Source: Haliotis asinina (Eukaryota; Mollusca; Gastropoda; Lepetellida; Haliotidae). From it: a DNA stretch of 64,000 nucleotides. A program made the position numbers and the translations under genes. Numbering within the stretch: position 1 is the stretch's first letter; each line of letters starts with the position of its first letter. Shown here one piece after another: positions 21,301-31,570 of this stretch. The notes below the pieces were generated by a model that ran no database searches, was not told the origin of the DNA, and was given only the letters and a program-made list of their open reading frames with translations. The stretch is from the NCBI RefSeq assembly GCF_037392515.1, contig NC_090290.1, positions 26,185,753-26,249,752 of the forward strand, in the 5' to 3' direction.

Positions 21301-23503
21301 TCAATGCTATGTAAATAAGAATATTCTGTCAGATATCCTGGTATTCCAAAGTTGTCATATCGGCGGTAGGTCTTCGTACATTCATACTATGCCTCCAAAA
21401 TTATGGAACAGATTCAGAGTTTACAGATCGAGGATTAGAAATGACAAGAATCTTCTAGATTCGAACACAATACTACTCAGCAGGGCTAACATTTCATGCA
21501 ACCGACAACATGGTTTTCAGTCCACACTGTGTAGCACCGTCATGTTATCATGTTTGGTTAACCCGAGGAATGCCTATCACTGGACATTTCAAAGTTATGG
21601 TCCCAACAGATCGTTCTGAATAAGATGTCTTGAACTGGTGGATGTGGAGTTTAAGGGTGTTTGTATGTAGCGTTATTCCACAGTCCCGCGGGGAGAGAAT
21701 CTTTCAACATTGATTTATATGTGTGTTCGTGTTACTTAAGCTTCTGTAGAATGTGATGAATGGAGTAAGCAGAAGGATGTTACATCTGGTATGCTTATTT
21801 CATGACACTCAGACGTGGTACAAGGTATGCAACAGAAGGTAAGATATATAACGTACCATTGTTGTCCTGTTTAAGGTGTGTGAATGACGTATCGGTACAT
21901 GACGTACCTATGCTGTCATGAACTTGTCCTACTGAAGGTGTGGTACATGGCGTACCTGTGTTGTCCTGAACGTCGTCTACTGAAGGTGTGATACATGACG
22001 TAATTGTTGTGGTATTGACAGTGTGGTACATGAAGTGCCTGTGTTGTCTTATTGAAAGTGTGAACATGAGGGAATGACACATGACGTACCTGTGTTGTCC
22101 TGAACTTGTCCTACTGAAGGTGTGGTACATGACGTACCTCTGTTATCTTACTCAAGGTTTGGTACATGACGTACCTGTCTTGTTCTGAACTTCTCCTATT
22201 GAAAGTCGTGGCACATGACGTACCTGTGTTGTCCTGAACTTTTCCTATTGAAGGTTTGGTACATGACGTACCTGTGTTGTCCTGAACATGCCCTGTTGAA
22301 GGTGTGGTGCATTACGTACCTGTGTTGTCTTGAACTTGTTGTAGTGAAGATGTGGTACATCACGTACGTGTTGTGGTATTAGCGGTGTGGGACAAGATGT
22401 TCCTGTGTTGCCTTATGGAAGGTGTTGTACATGATGTATTGGCACATGACGTACCTATGTTGTCCTGAATTTGTCCTGTTGAAGGTGTGGTACATGACCT
22501 ACCTGTGTTGTCCTTAATTTCTCTTGTTGAAGGTATGGTACATGACGTTCCTGTGTTGTCCTGCATATCTCCTATTGAAGGTGTCGCACATGACGTACCT
22601 GTGTTGTCCTGAGCTTCTCCTATTGAAGATCTGGCACATGACTTACCTATGTTGTCATGAACTTGCTCTATTGAAGGTGTGATAAATTACGTATTTGTTG
22701 TTTTTGACGTACCTGTGTTATCTTATTGAAGGTGTGGTAAATGACGTACTTTTTGTGGCATTGACGGTTTGGCACATGCCGTACCTGTGTTTTCCTGAAC
22801 TTGTCCAATTAGAGGTGTAGTATATGACGTACCCGTGTTGTTATATTGAAGGTGTGGTACAAAACGTACCTGTGTTATCCTGTTGAAGGTGGTACATGAC
22901 GTATTGGTACATGACGTGTTTAAACTGCAAGATGACATACATCCTTTGTCCTTCAGAAGGTGTGGTACAAAGGGGCTAGCGGTCGGTTGCTTGGACAGGT
23001 CTTGTACGGAAATCAGACGTGGTCCTGTGTGACATTGAAGGAAGGCGTGGTGACGTCAGAGCCATGTTTGAAGGGACAGAAGCGACAACTGTGGCAATAC
23101 ACTCCGGTATGTGAAACAGCTGCAGCTCATCGGTATGTGAGTGCAGTGTAACGCCGCCTTGAGCAACACAACAGACATAGTCTAGAGGCCCCATTACACG
23201 CTTTCAGCCAGTGTCACTCACCATCATTACATTTATTTTGAAGATATTTAGGCAGTAGCGTGACGCTTATATAGCACTATGCTTTCCCTCCTCAACTGTC
23301 CCTCTCTGTTGTTTTCAGATGGTGACTTTAGGAATAACATATCCCTTGTCTGTTTTGCGTAGGCTATGACAATACGACACGTTGAAGCGGACAGGTGTAT
23401 CACCTTGGAGGCCGGAAACAGACTCTCTTTAAACACATGCACACAAGGACCTTCTCAAATCTGGGAAATGAAGACTTTTCTACACCAAGCATTTGGAAAG
23501 TAA
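12058..23503 (+). CDS. GALNT-like: GALNT-like gene B, complete: 11 coding exons, 592 aa (polypeptide N-acetylgalactosaminyltransferase)
   Basis: Coding exons: 12058-12313, 12808-12961, 13529-13695, 14231-14395, 14959-15169, 19091-19208, 20085-20276, 20735-20863, 21103-21198, 22957-23106, 23363-23503. They sum to 1779 nt in one frame, close to the usual 550-650 aa. The start ATG has A at -3 and an in-frame TGA 57 nt upstream. Domains: signal anchor about residues 10-29, stem to about 135, GT27 catalytic domain about 137-450, ricin-type lectin about 465-592. DSH (240-242) and the His of IAHVFR (375) are the expected metal ligands. WGSEN replaces WGGEN at 347-351, and the usual GGFDW block is [12 protein letters not shown]. 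Family role: Golgi enzyme that starts mucin-type O-glycosylation. Activity is likely but unproven. Confidence 0.95.
12583..12777 (+). mobile_element. SINE copy in gene B intron 1, same family as the inverted dimer
   Basis: Monomeric, diverged copy: head 'gagtcgcaatggcagagcag', B box 'ctgggttcgaatctcag', then 'ctttactaagaaattgtaat' and the tail 'ccacttcctaaatggcattg'. It is the same element as at 11571-11756 and ends about 30 bp before the exon 2 acceptor. Confidence 0.88.
12808..12961 (+). CDS. GALNT-like: Gene B exon 2 (stem/start of catalytic region)
   Basis: Acceptor 'ttgccttcag', donor 'gtacgtgg', leaves in phase 2. Encodes [12 protein letters not shown], then [20 protein letters not shown]. 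The F.N.Y.SD.I...R..PD.R pattern is the conserved segment just before the first GALNT glycosyltransferase block. Confidence 0.93.
13529..13695 (+). CDS. GALNT-like: Gene B exon 3 (nucleotide-binding block)
   Basis: Acceptor 'ctgcgcag', donor 'gtgagagc'. Encodes [20 protein letters not shown], then [19 protein letters not shown] and [24 protein letters not shown] and [10 protein letters not shown] are near-universal GALNT signatures, so this is the strongest family evidence in the window. Confidence 0.97.
14231..14395 (+). CDS. GALNT-like: Gene B exon 4 (DXH motif)
   Basis: Acceptor 'ttcctccctag', donor 'gtaaggac'. Encodes [20 protein letters not shown], then [17 protein letters not shown] and [15 protein letters not shown] and FLDSH are the conserved second block. 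D240 and H242 should bind the metal. The GLIRAR Arg is Gly here (GLIGAR). Confidence 0.96.
14380..14600. repeat. Degenerate 29-30-bp repeat starting at the exon 4 donor (gene B intron 4)
   Basis: About seven diverged units. The first is the exon 4/donor junction itself, 'gtgtatgaaaggtaaggaca'. Later units read 'gcatgggaggtagggacgtg', 'agtatgaaatgtggggacat' and 'agtatgaacggtaagggcat'. Homologous units occur at 11140-11285, and the 28-bp array at 1-3485 is similar. Confidence 0.8.
14959..15169 (+). CDS. GALNT-like: Gene B exon 5 (catalytic domain)
   Basis: Acceptor 'gtggtcag', donor 'gtatctac'. 211 bp as in gene A. Encodes [20 protein letters not shown], then [28 protein letters not shown] and SAADPI. 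The family's GGFDWxLxFxW motif is altered in the same way as in gene A. The last 10 nt of the exon recur through the following array. Confidence 0.94.
15160..18655. repeat. 45-bp minisatellite, about 75 copies, seeded at the exon 5 donor (gene B intron 5)
   Basis: Unit: 'ttagctaaccccat', then either 'aaggtatttacaacataga' or 'aggatatatacagcacaga', then 'cagtggacgtac'. The first unit begins in the last bases of exon 5 (accccatcag|gtatctacaacata). Copies from about 15240 to 18350 are very similar. From 18350 to 18655 they decay. One unit is 15 codons, so both strands are open for hundreds of codons (Cys-rich on the minus strand). These frames are not called as genes. Confidence 0.97.
18656..19090. 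other. Unique part of gene B intron 5
   Basis: Non-repetitive intron between the decayed end of the 45-bp array and exon 6. Nothing recognised. Confidence 0.6.
19091..19208 (+). CDS. GALNT-like: Gene B exon 6
   Basis: Acceptor 'tgttgccag', donor 'gtactttt'. 118 bp. Encodes [20 protein letters not shown], then [13 protein letters not shown] and TELSFK. Same length and phase as gene A exon 6. The second Gly of WGGEN is Ser here. Confidence 0.96.
19440..20083. repeat. 39-bp minisatellite, about 14 copies, homologous to the exon 7 acceptor (gene B intron 6)
   Basis: Unit: 'actgattgtgttttatgca', then 'tgtgtggaagtgtaactttt'. It matches the real intron/exon border 'ctgattgtgaatgttgcag' followed by 'gtgtggatgtgtaac', including 15 nt of exon. 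The period is 13 codons, which gives a Cys-rich open frame on + and a His-rich one on -. Neither is called. Confidence 0.95.
20085..20276 (+). CDS. GALNT-like: Gene B exon 7 (metal-binding His segment)
   Basis: Acceptor 'aatgttgcag', donor 'gtgagtga'. 192 bp, phase 0. Encodes [21 protein letters not shown], then [13 protein letters not shown] and [17 protein letters not shown]. The W.C.G..E..PCS...HVFR pattern is diagnostic. His375 is the predicted third metal ligand. Confidence 0.96.
20735..20863 (+). CDS. GALNT-like: Gene B exon 8
   Basis: Acceptor 'gccacacag', donor 'gtaattaa'. 129 bp, phase 0. Encodes [18 protein letters not shown], then [17 protein letters not shown]. End of the GT27 domain and linker to the lectin domain. 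Confidence 0.94.
21103..21198 (+). CDS. GALNT-like: Gene B exon 9 (lectin alpha repeat)
   Basis: Acceptor 'tatctttcag', donor 'gtaatatt'. 96 bp, phase 0. Encodes [20 protein letters not shown] and [16 protein letters not shown] plus the second Cys marks the first trefoil subdomain. It has no usable internal Met, so it is easy to miss by open-frame search. Confidence 0.93.
21790..22950. repeat. ~48-bp minisatellite, about 20 copies, homologous to the exon 10 acceptor (gene B intron 9)
   Basis: Unit: 'gaaggtgtggtacatgacgt', then 'acctgtgttgtcctgaactt', then 'gtcctatt'. The real border is 'ttgtccttcag' followed by 'aaggtgtggtaca'. The array runs right into exon 10. Units vary in length and some are shortened or fused. 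Confidence 0.95.
22957..23106 (+). CDS. GALNT-like: Gene B exon 10 (lectin beta repeat)
   Basis: Acceptor 'ttgtccttcag', donor 'gtatgtga'. 150 bp, phase 0. Encodes [31 protein letters not shown] and QLWQYTP. QLW is the QxW turn of the second trefoil repeat. Confidence 0.94.
23363..23503 (+). CDS. GALNT-like: Gene B exon 11 (lectin gamma repeat, stop)
   Basis: Acceptor 'ttttgcgtag'. 141 bp, ends at TAA 23501-23503. Encodes [28 protein letters not shown] and QIWEMKTF. The Cys pair and QIW complete the trefoil. No AATAAA seen in the next 300 bp. Confidence 0.93.
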   Translation, partial: AMTIRHVEADRCITLEAGNRLSLNTCTQGPSQIWEMKTFLHQAFGK

Positions 23504-26490
23504 CGGTGTATGTATATCTTTACACAGAGTGGAATTCCAGATATACCACATGTTATATCTCTAGACGTTGATCTATGTAGATAATCGAATATTGAACATG
23601 TAAACTATGAAGCCTTTGGATAGAATCACGTCCATCCGACAAATCCGTGTCTACGCTTGGAAGTAAATACATACACGCTCGTACATTCCAAGAGACTCAA
23701 GTCCAGAAAGTACACCTCCCAGCCAGGTGTGAGTGGTAAGTTTAAGCAATGGGAGAGTTACTTCGTGTACTTTAAGACAAGTACATAAAAAGTGTTCCTG
23801 CTACCCGCTAACAAGTTACTGAGACTTCATCAATCGTCAAAGCGACTAGTACTACAAGTCCGTGTACGCTGAAAGCGGAAACATAGATATCGGATGGAGT
23901 AAAACAATATTCACACATGCACTGAACGACGACTAGGCCTATCTCTCTGATTACACTTGGACATGCGGACTGCATTTTATTCTGACTATTTGGAATCTTT
24001 AAACAGTATAGACAAATCTTTCGAAAACATATTGAGTTTATCTTCAACCCATCTAGGCACGGCACCACTTAAACTATTCAAAGAAAAGCAGAATAGTTGT
24101 GACATAATATACTTTTCCACAGGAGTGATAATGTGCACACTTGAACTACTAAATAGGTTTAAGAAAAGCTTTAGTGTAATGACATGAAGATCTATCAACA
24201 AACTGAGATAGGAGAAAATCTTCCTACAGGAATCTGTCCATGAGCTTATATATGACCCACGGTGAATAGTTTGAGCTTGCTGGGTCAAAGACTTTCTCAC
24301 ATTCAAATATTTACAAAGGTTTCGTAAACATGTCTAAAACAAGACCTTTGCACACTTATAGCGCAGACGAATAATCCTGTGTTGTTATAACTCCAAAACA
24401 TACGAAATGACTTAACAATCTGATATCTTTAAGTGAACGTTTCAGATTGAAAAAAAACGAACCTCCCCCCGAGGAAGCGACCGCGAATCATTGTCGATGA
24501 GGCACCAGAATAAATTTAAAAACACACACCTTTCCATAAAGCAGTGCTGCCGTCTTAGGTTTGCGAGTACTGGATTCTGATGTCTGAAGACGAACCAGCT
24601 GAATTTCGTCTAAACACACGGTGCTGCAAGCGGGACATCTACACGGGGAAGGCAAGGGGTCTACAAACATTCTTGACAAAAAATGATACTTTTGATGTTA
24701 AGAGATTATCATTACGTAAATCTCATTCCAACTTTGCCTCAAGATATGGCACATTGCGGTGCACTCATCGCGGATTCGTACTTTCGTGAGTTGTGAGTCT
24801 AGCGGCTACGTGCGTAATCCTGCACTTGACGCTCACCAGGAACATGTTAGTTCTGAACAATGATCGCTCCTTATGGAAACACTATATCCGTTATGTATAG
24901 GACACAAGTTCTCATATCAGACTACCATGGTTTTAAAGAACACGCGCTGGAATAACTCAGTGAGTTTATTGCTAACCCTCTCAAGAATATCTTCGTTTTG
25001 ATGAATATCCCTCAAACTGGAAATCAAACCGAGAGTATGAAACGGAAACTAAGAACGTTCATAGTTTGGCCTTTACTCTATGAAAGTTCATATTATAGAT
25101 TTAATTGCATTTTGATAAATATTTACATTAACGTCGTTATCTTCTGAAATCATATCCGTGAAGACCATCTCCATTTGGGTGTCATTCATTTATCAGATAA
25201 AAGCTAAAGCGCCGTTTTTGTGAGTCTGAACATATAGTGTCTGTCCGAGGTTACACACACGATACTGTCGATAGAGTCGGATGGAAAGGTGTACTGATGC
25301 ATGTGTTACTAACGCCCTGCGGTCGTCGTAGACTAACACTCAGCCACACAATACATATAATTGTGATAGAAATATATAATTCCTTTCAAAACATTAAGAG
25401 GCCCTAGTTGGGAGTTTGAAGATTCAGAATTTGAGGAAACCTAGGGTTGCTTCATTTAGGGCTTTAAACATTGCAGACTGGACTGGGGAAAGGGGAAATA
25501 ATGTGGTTCAGGAACGACAATCGGTGTTTCATAATAAGAACAGCATTTTTGTACATCGAATGGTCACTCTAGTGGATATCAATTGCAGTTTGACAGGTTA
25601 TGATTGTGTGAAGAAGATGTCTTTCCCTTCTGACACATTGACGTAACTTTACATCAGGACAGTGATGACATGCTTCATCACAAATCTTCATACTTGATGC
25701 TGTTTTAATTACAATGAAACGTCAGTTATGCTCTCCAACCAGCAATACTGGCTCAGTTGGTCTCGGTCCGCAATGACGTCACAAACCTCAGCCATCTTGT
25801 GTCGTCAGTGAGGTGTTGTTGTAGAGGCCGTAACACTACCCATAGTCAGCAAACCAGATACTGACGACCGCTTTCTGTCCCAGACATTGTAAACATTCAT
25901 TACTGTAATGTTCCTTAAAAACACTCTTTCTGGCTAATATTTGCTATCTTCAATGGTATTCTGTGTTGCACAGCAATTTGAAACTGGCATAATGTATGAC
26001 ACTTGGTGGGCTAAGTTTCTGTTGTACGTTATGCTTAATGCACTTTCGGAACTATTATCTAGCGACAAAGCTGCTCGTATGTTTTGTACATATGGTAGGG
26101 TAACAAAATCATTATTTCAGCATTACTTTAAATTAACTGACATTAACACGTTTTACAAGACACTTGGTCAACATGAAACGACCTATGATTCTTTCTTGGT
26201 TCAGATACTACACCATAATATACATTCCATAGCTGTCAGATGTCGACGATTAGTCTCGCATCTCTTCTCTAAGATAGTAATACACATTTTACCTGAACTC
26301 GATTTCGTGTTGCAACCCTGGATAAGTTAGGAAAAAAGAACAACATTTATCACTGTAAAACTGCAGCTATTGTCACATGCACTGTAGTCAGATGTCTGCC
26401 GTTGTGGGTACGAGGATCGGTCAAAAAGTAGTCATACTCACCTAGAAAATAATACGAACACAGCTGTTTTTGTGTTATATTATTTTTTTT
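23504..26490. other. Intergenic, no gene recognised
   Basis: AT-rich sequence with only short chance open frames. A 129-codon frame on + at 25941-26330 has no recognisable motif and no splice context, and I do not call it. Confidence 0.5.
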
Positions 26491-26494
26491 AACA

Positions 26495-26530
26495 TATACT
26501 ACCCATCAAAAGTTTAGGCTCACCAGTGTA
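26495..26530. mobile_element. Possible Tc1-like element end
   Basis: 'atactacccatcaaaagttt' followed by 'aggctcacc' looks like the terminal inverted repeat of Tc1/mariner elements. No partner end was found nearby. Confidence 0.4.
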
Positions 26531-27985
26531 AATACTTACACTTACTTCAGTCAACTCTTCCAAACTAAATTTTGCAAACTATTCCATACTGTCTAAAGGC
26601 ACTGTTTACGCATGAACTGATGTATTGTAAAACAAATTTGTAACGTTGAAATAAAATTCGATGAAAAGTCTTATCAAAACGCTGCACCAAAACGCAGCTG
26701 TTACCATGTTACCACCATATTTGCACATGCTTTTCAGCGATTTGATTCAAGGCCATCGTGCACTTCATCAGCATAAGGTTTGCAGTTGGTTCCCCCAAAG
26801 TTAGTGGAGAAATCCAACTTCCATGTAACCATGTAAATCCAACTTCGATGTTTGTAAAATATGGGGAGTACTTCAAGTGATTTGGTAGTATATCATCTGT
26901 CAACCTCAAATTACATGTTCCAGTGTCACGATATCCATTTTGTTTGACATTTTATCTTAGTACTCGTAATAAAGAAGCATCACAAACTCCAGGAAACAAA
27001 ACATGCAAGTAACATTTTGTGTGTTTGAGATAGGTAGAAGTCCGCTGGACTCAAGTTAAGATATCAAAGTGCTAAAAAGAACAAAACAATTTGAAACTAG
27101 AAAATGACTAAATATAAATCAAGCAATCCAAATCTGTGGCTGTTGATTATGATGGGAAACCATCCAGTGCTATACTGAACAAAGGTTATATGATATAATC
27201 AGGGGACATACCATTATCCAAGAAGTTCTCAATAACAGATCATTTTTCATTTTCGCCAATCATTTTCAGGAACATTATACCCCAATGTTGGATGGCTAAT
27301 GTCTCATTAACCACATTAATAACATGTGTGACAGTTTAGATATGGATTTACCAGTGGTTCCGTCCCCAAATGGAAGCTTTTCAAACACTGGACATCGAAA
27401 ATATAGTTAGGCTGACTACTTCTGACCTACTCTAGTGTAAGGGTACATGTAAACAGTACGGATGTCAAAAGTAACAAGAATCGAATGAATTAGTTGACAA
27501 ATGAACATACATCCTGCTGATATAGGCTCTGTAACATTACAGTTCCGCTCTCCAATACACAACACACACCAACCTGGACAGTACACAGACTCACATGATT
27601 GCTGGCTTCAAACCTTCAAATCATCTTACGTGCTCCTGAAACTCCTGCCGATCTCGACTCTAGTTTATGCTGAAAGATTTCCTAAGTGGAATTCGATTTA
27701 ATAGTTTTTATTTTTCTGAAGAAGGTTTGTCAGTGAAAAGTTCTACTGCAATCCCAGCAAACAGCGATATTATTAGTTACAGTAGTCTTACAGTAGAACC
27801 TGCGGGCCACACAACAGTAACATGACGTGATCACCACGAGGCTTACATATAATCTCTCACAGATATATTCATTTAACAATGACACCTATTCAACTGTCAT
27901 CCCTTCCTCGGCTGCAGTCACATGTATACACACTCAGTTCTCAGAGACTGATGTGTTCCGTCACGAATATGTGCTACAGGGTCTT
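26531..27985. other. Intergenic, no gene recognised
   Basis: AT-rich, no family-like open frame, no tandem repeats. Confidence 0.5.
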
Positions 27986-28090
27986 TATTCTGGAAACGTT
28001 CGTAGTCCTAGGAATTCTTAACTTTGATCGTAGCCAGTGCGTTAAGAATGTGCTTAAGAACTAAGTACGACTACGAACGTTTCGAGAATA
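27986..28090. mobile_element. Short MITE-like element, 105 bp, with ~22-bp terminal inverted repeats
   Basis: Starts 'tattctggaaacgttcgtag' and ends with the near-exact inverse 'ctacgaacgtttcgagaata'. A weaker inner inverted repeat around 'ttcttaac' / 'gttaagaa' allows the whole unit to fold. It is non-coding; the transposase family is unknown. Confidence 0.7.
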
Positions 28091-28501
28091 GCTAGCCTGA
28101 TAATTCAACTCTTTTCGTAACTTTTGTTCACGCTCGATACGTTTTTATAACTTCCACACATCACTTAATATGGTTTATGCTTTATGAGTGCATCTGTACG
28201 CGTTATGCTTCACCATGTGTATTCTACTTGGTGGAAGTATGTCTCTCAATTTAAGTCTAATGTTTATATATTTTCTATATTTAATAAACTAAAATGTGAA
28301 AACAACAGATGAAAGTTTTAAATGCATATTACCTTCTTTACTGTACACAGAGTGTTGTTTTGTGTGGGTGTGTCCGTCAATTCAGCAGCACGCACGAAGG
28401 CAATTATCAACCAAGGCACACGCCTCTTTTTCAAAATAATATGTGGAATACCCGTGGATATTTGAAAGAAAATGGACACCGTTCCCCAGCGCTGACTGTA
28501 G

Positions 28502-28649
28502 ACACTGGTGATTGAAGCGGAAACTAACAAGAGTCTGAGGAGATATGCAGGCCTTGCCGCCAAGCGCATTCCAGACACCGAGTTGAGAGAGCGCCTCGAT
28601 CGCGATCTTCGTGTGCTTTCCTCAGATCTCGGCAGCCCGAGCTGCAAGA
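28502..28649 (+). CDS. Candidate isolated exon, unknown product
   Basis: A GC-rich island in AT-rich sequence, bounded by 'gactgtag' and 'gtaaatg'. In one frame it reads TLVIEAETNKSLRRYAGLAA and then KRIPDTELRERLDRDLRVLS, a charged, helix-like peptide. No family recognised and no partner exon found. It may equally be a gene fragment or chance. Confidence 0.25.
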
Positions 28650-31324
28650 GTAAATGTTTCAAATGGCATTTGTATTTCAGCGCTACATCCTGGATAGCTA
28701 CAAGTGCCAGGAATCATTACCTGTTGCCTTGCGGAAGTCCCTTCCTAATCACAACCCGAAACTTGCAGGGCGAATAGCTGTTTAAGCTACTCTACTCGTT
28801 CTTTTTTGTACATCTAAAATAAGAAAGTTAAAAAACATGTCAAGTAAGATGTTGCTATCTAAGGTAGTACACTCTCGCTAATTTCTACAAATAGAAAATT
28901 GAAAAAGCTGCACCTCCAACTCGTCTAATTTAGGTTAGACCAACAAGTCCGATTTAAATTGTCTTTCAATCTTTTAACTGGTTCTGGAATTGTGCATTCT
29001 AATATTACAAGAACAGGTATAAGTTGAAAGGGGTCATATATATTAAGATTTATGACGACTGGGCTGGCGATATTTGTAGTTATTTTAGGTGTTAGAACAT
29101 TATGTTCATTTGACAGGGACTTATTCATATTGTTGACTGTTGATACTGAAGAAGACAAATTGTTGTTAAGGAACATCTGTGGAAGGACGTCAGGTAGTTG
29201 CTATCAAGGCACTGGAAATGCAGGCTGTGCCAAATGGAAGTTCCAATGTTACCAAAACGTACGACGAGATTCATCATGCATTGCAATGGTCACACCAAGC
29301 ACATTGTGGACCTACATTTGGTCATTTGACCGAATGACTAAATACTTTAAGTTAAAAAAGAAACACACAACACTTTAATTATCAGGTTTGTGAGACTTGA
29401 ATGACATCGGCCTATGCATAGAAGATTGTTCTTAAAGTATCTGCATTTCTTGGTCCCACATCTCACATACAGCGTGTTGGCTGGCATCTGTCCTTGAGGC
29501 CAGGTGGATTTGCTTCATCGTCTGTGCTTCAGGGCTCTACTACAAACGCCAAGTGGTTTTGTTGGGACTCTGTAAACATGTGAAGCATTCTCCCGGTTGA
29601 ATTACGTCATTGGAGGCAACCAAAACACCCCTCTGTATTCCACTGACAACTACAAGGGTTATGTCATTTGTGGATAATCGCTCCCCTGCTGAAATATTAC
29701 TTGCAACTGCCTGCTCCTCCGAATTGTGGACTTATGGAATTCAGTGTTTTTATTCTTCTAATTCGATGTTTGGGGACAAAAGTTTCAGTATAAAAAATGT
29801 AGATTTTTACACGAGCAAGTGTGTCATACGACTTACATGTATATGAAACGAGAGTGAAATTTCCTAATGCCCGTGTCAGTCATATGACACTTGCTCGAGT
29901 GTAATAATTTGTTTTATTATACGTTTTATTCATGTGCATTTGTGTACTAAAACACAGCAAGCAAGTGTGATGACCCTCTTCATTGACGTCACGTTTAATT
30001 GTTTAATGACGAAATACGACGAAATACGGAAATAATGGTTGCCAGGCAAAAGTGATATGTGCAATATGATACATATCTTTCACCATGTGGGTAATAAGCA
30101 TCACTAGCCAAGCGTGTATTCACAAAATTATGACGTTGAAATCGACGCCAACCCCGTGTTCAGTACTACCACAGCTCTAACATGGTAACAGGCAGAATAA
30201 AGTATATTTATAAGGAGTTGAACACAGCGCAGATGCCTATATTCTGACGCATACAAAACAGAGACAGTAAAGATGGTTCATCGGCGGGTCCAAAGTATGT
30301 ACAGACACTTCAAAGATAAGATATTACCCTCAGTGGACTTGATAAGAATTCTTTCACTACATATCGACATATACTTCGCCCACGCCCACTCAGGGTGGCA
30401 TTGTCTGGATGTTAACATTGTCTCGCCCCAAACCCAACACGTGCATGCCAGATATGTGTTCTCTCGTGTATTCAGTAAGTTTGAGCCTGAAATGTCTCAT
30501 ACAACAAATGAAATAAAGGTGAAGAAGATTTACAAAACCTATATTAACAAGTAAGCTGATTAACTAATCACGTGTGCCTGTCTCTGATTGGTGTATATAC
30601 AGACCAAGGCACGGATCACAGCGCTACCGTGAGTATAAGGAAGCCTTACCTGTATTAGGCCCGTCAAGGAAACAGTCGTGGGAAAAGAATGTGCATTGCA
30701 CATATCTCACAATTAACGCTCGGAACACTTGTCTTTCTCCATTACCAGTTATTATACCTATCAAGAAATCCAGTGTCAGTTATCAATAACTATAACTATA
30801 TATATGAACATATGAGATCCCGATATCGTAAAATATCTAAACAATGCAAACGATTGCTATTTGATATCAACGTGCATATCGCCCTCTACTTGTGTAACTG
30901 ATGCAATCCGCTGCAATGTCGACACAATACAAATGATGCTGGAAGATTTTTATGAAGCTTTCAAGGCATGGCTGATCTTTGTCCCTTCTGACTGTCAATC
31001 AGGCAGGTTGTTTTTACGAAAACAGCATCGCCATTCTCACAATAGTTTATTTTTTCACGTATAAATGAAAAAAATCTGGGTTAGTTGCTTGATTGACATT
31101 CATGCCTTGTTAAACTGTCAGTTTGAAATGAAACACGCTTCCTGTTGTGAAATGAAAATTGAGGTAAATTTGACGAGAGGGTTATTTGGGAAACGTGATC
31201 TCCGTGCTACGAAATCCTTCATTACAACAAAGCTGGATGTGAGTCGACTGTGTGCATGGGCCTATTACTGAATTACACCTCGCTAGTCCAAAGTGTAGGC
31301 CTCGCTTAAAGTACGACACACTAC
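28650..31324. other. Intergenic, no gene recognised
   Basis: AT-rich. Contains one small inverted repeat (29807-29904) and no convincing exons. Confidence 0.5.
29807..29904. repeat. Inverted repeat, ~26-bp arms
   Basis: 'ttacacgagcaagtgtgtca' on the left pairs with 'tgacacttgctcgagtgtaa' on the right across about 45 bp. It could be the ends of a tiny non-autonomous element or a hairpin. Confidence 0.65.
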
Positions 31325-31570
31325 GCAACTATTTTTTATAGGCTCTACATGTCAGGTTCTGCATGCCAGGTTCTGACAGTCAGGTTCTTCATGACGATTT
31401 TAAGAAGACAAGCTCTTCATGACAGGTACTCTCATTGATGTCTTCTGTATGACAGGCTCTTCGTGACGACTTCTATGTGACAGGCTCTTCATGACGACTT
31501 CTGTATGACATGCTCTTCATGACGACCTCTGTTTGACAGGATCTCCATGACGACTTGTACATAACAGGTG
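31325..31570. repeat. ~28-bp minisatellite, about 8 copies
   Basis: Copies of 'gacttctgtatgacaggctc' followed by 'ttcatgac'. The first copies are the most diverged. Confidence 0.85.

Noticed and set aside
25941..26330. 129-codon open frame on +
   Set aside because: AT-rich, no domain, no splice context, no repeat of similar sequence; within chance expectation.
26709..26909. Second transposase fragment on the minus strand near the Tc1-like end
   Set aside because: The peptide (HGSWISPLTLGEPTANLMLM) does not line up with any transposase block I can name.
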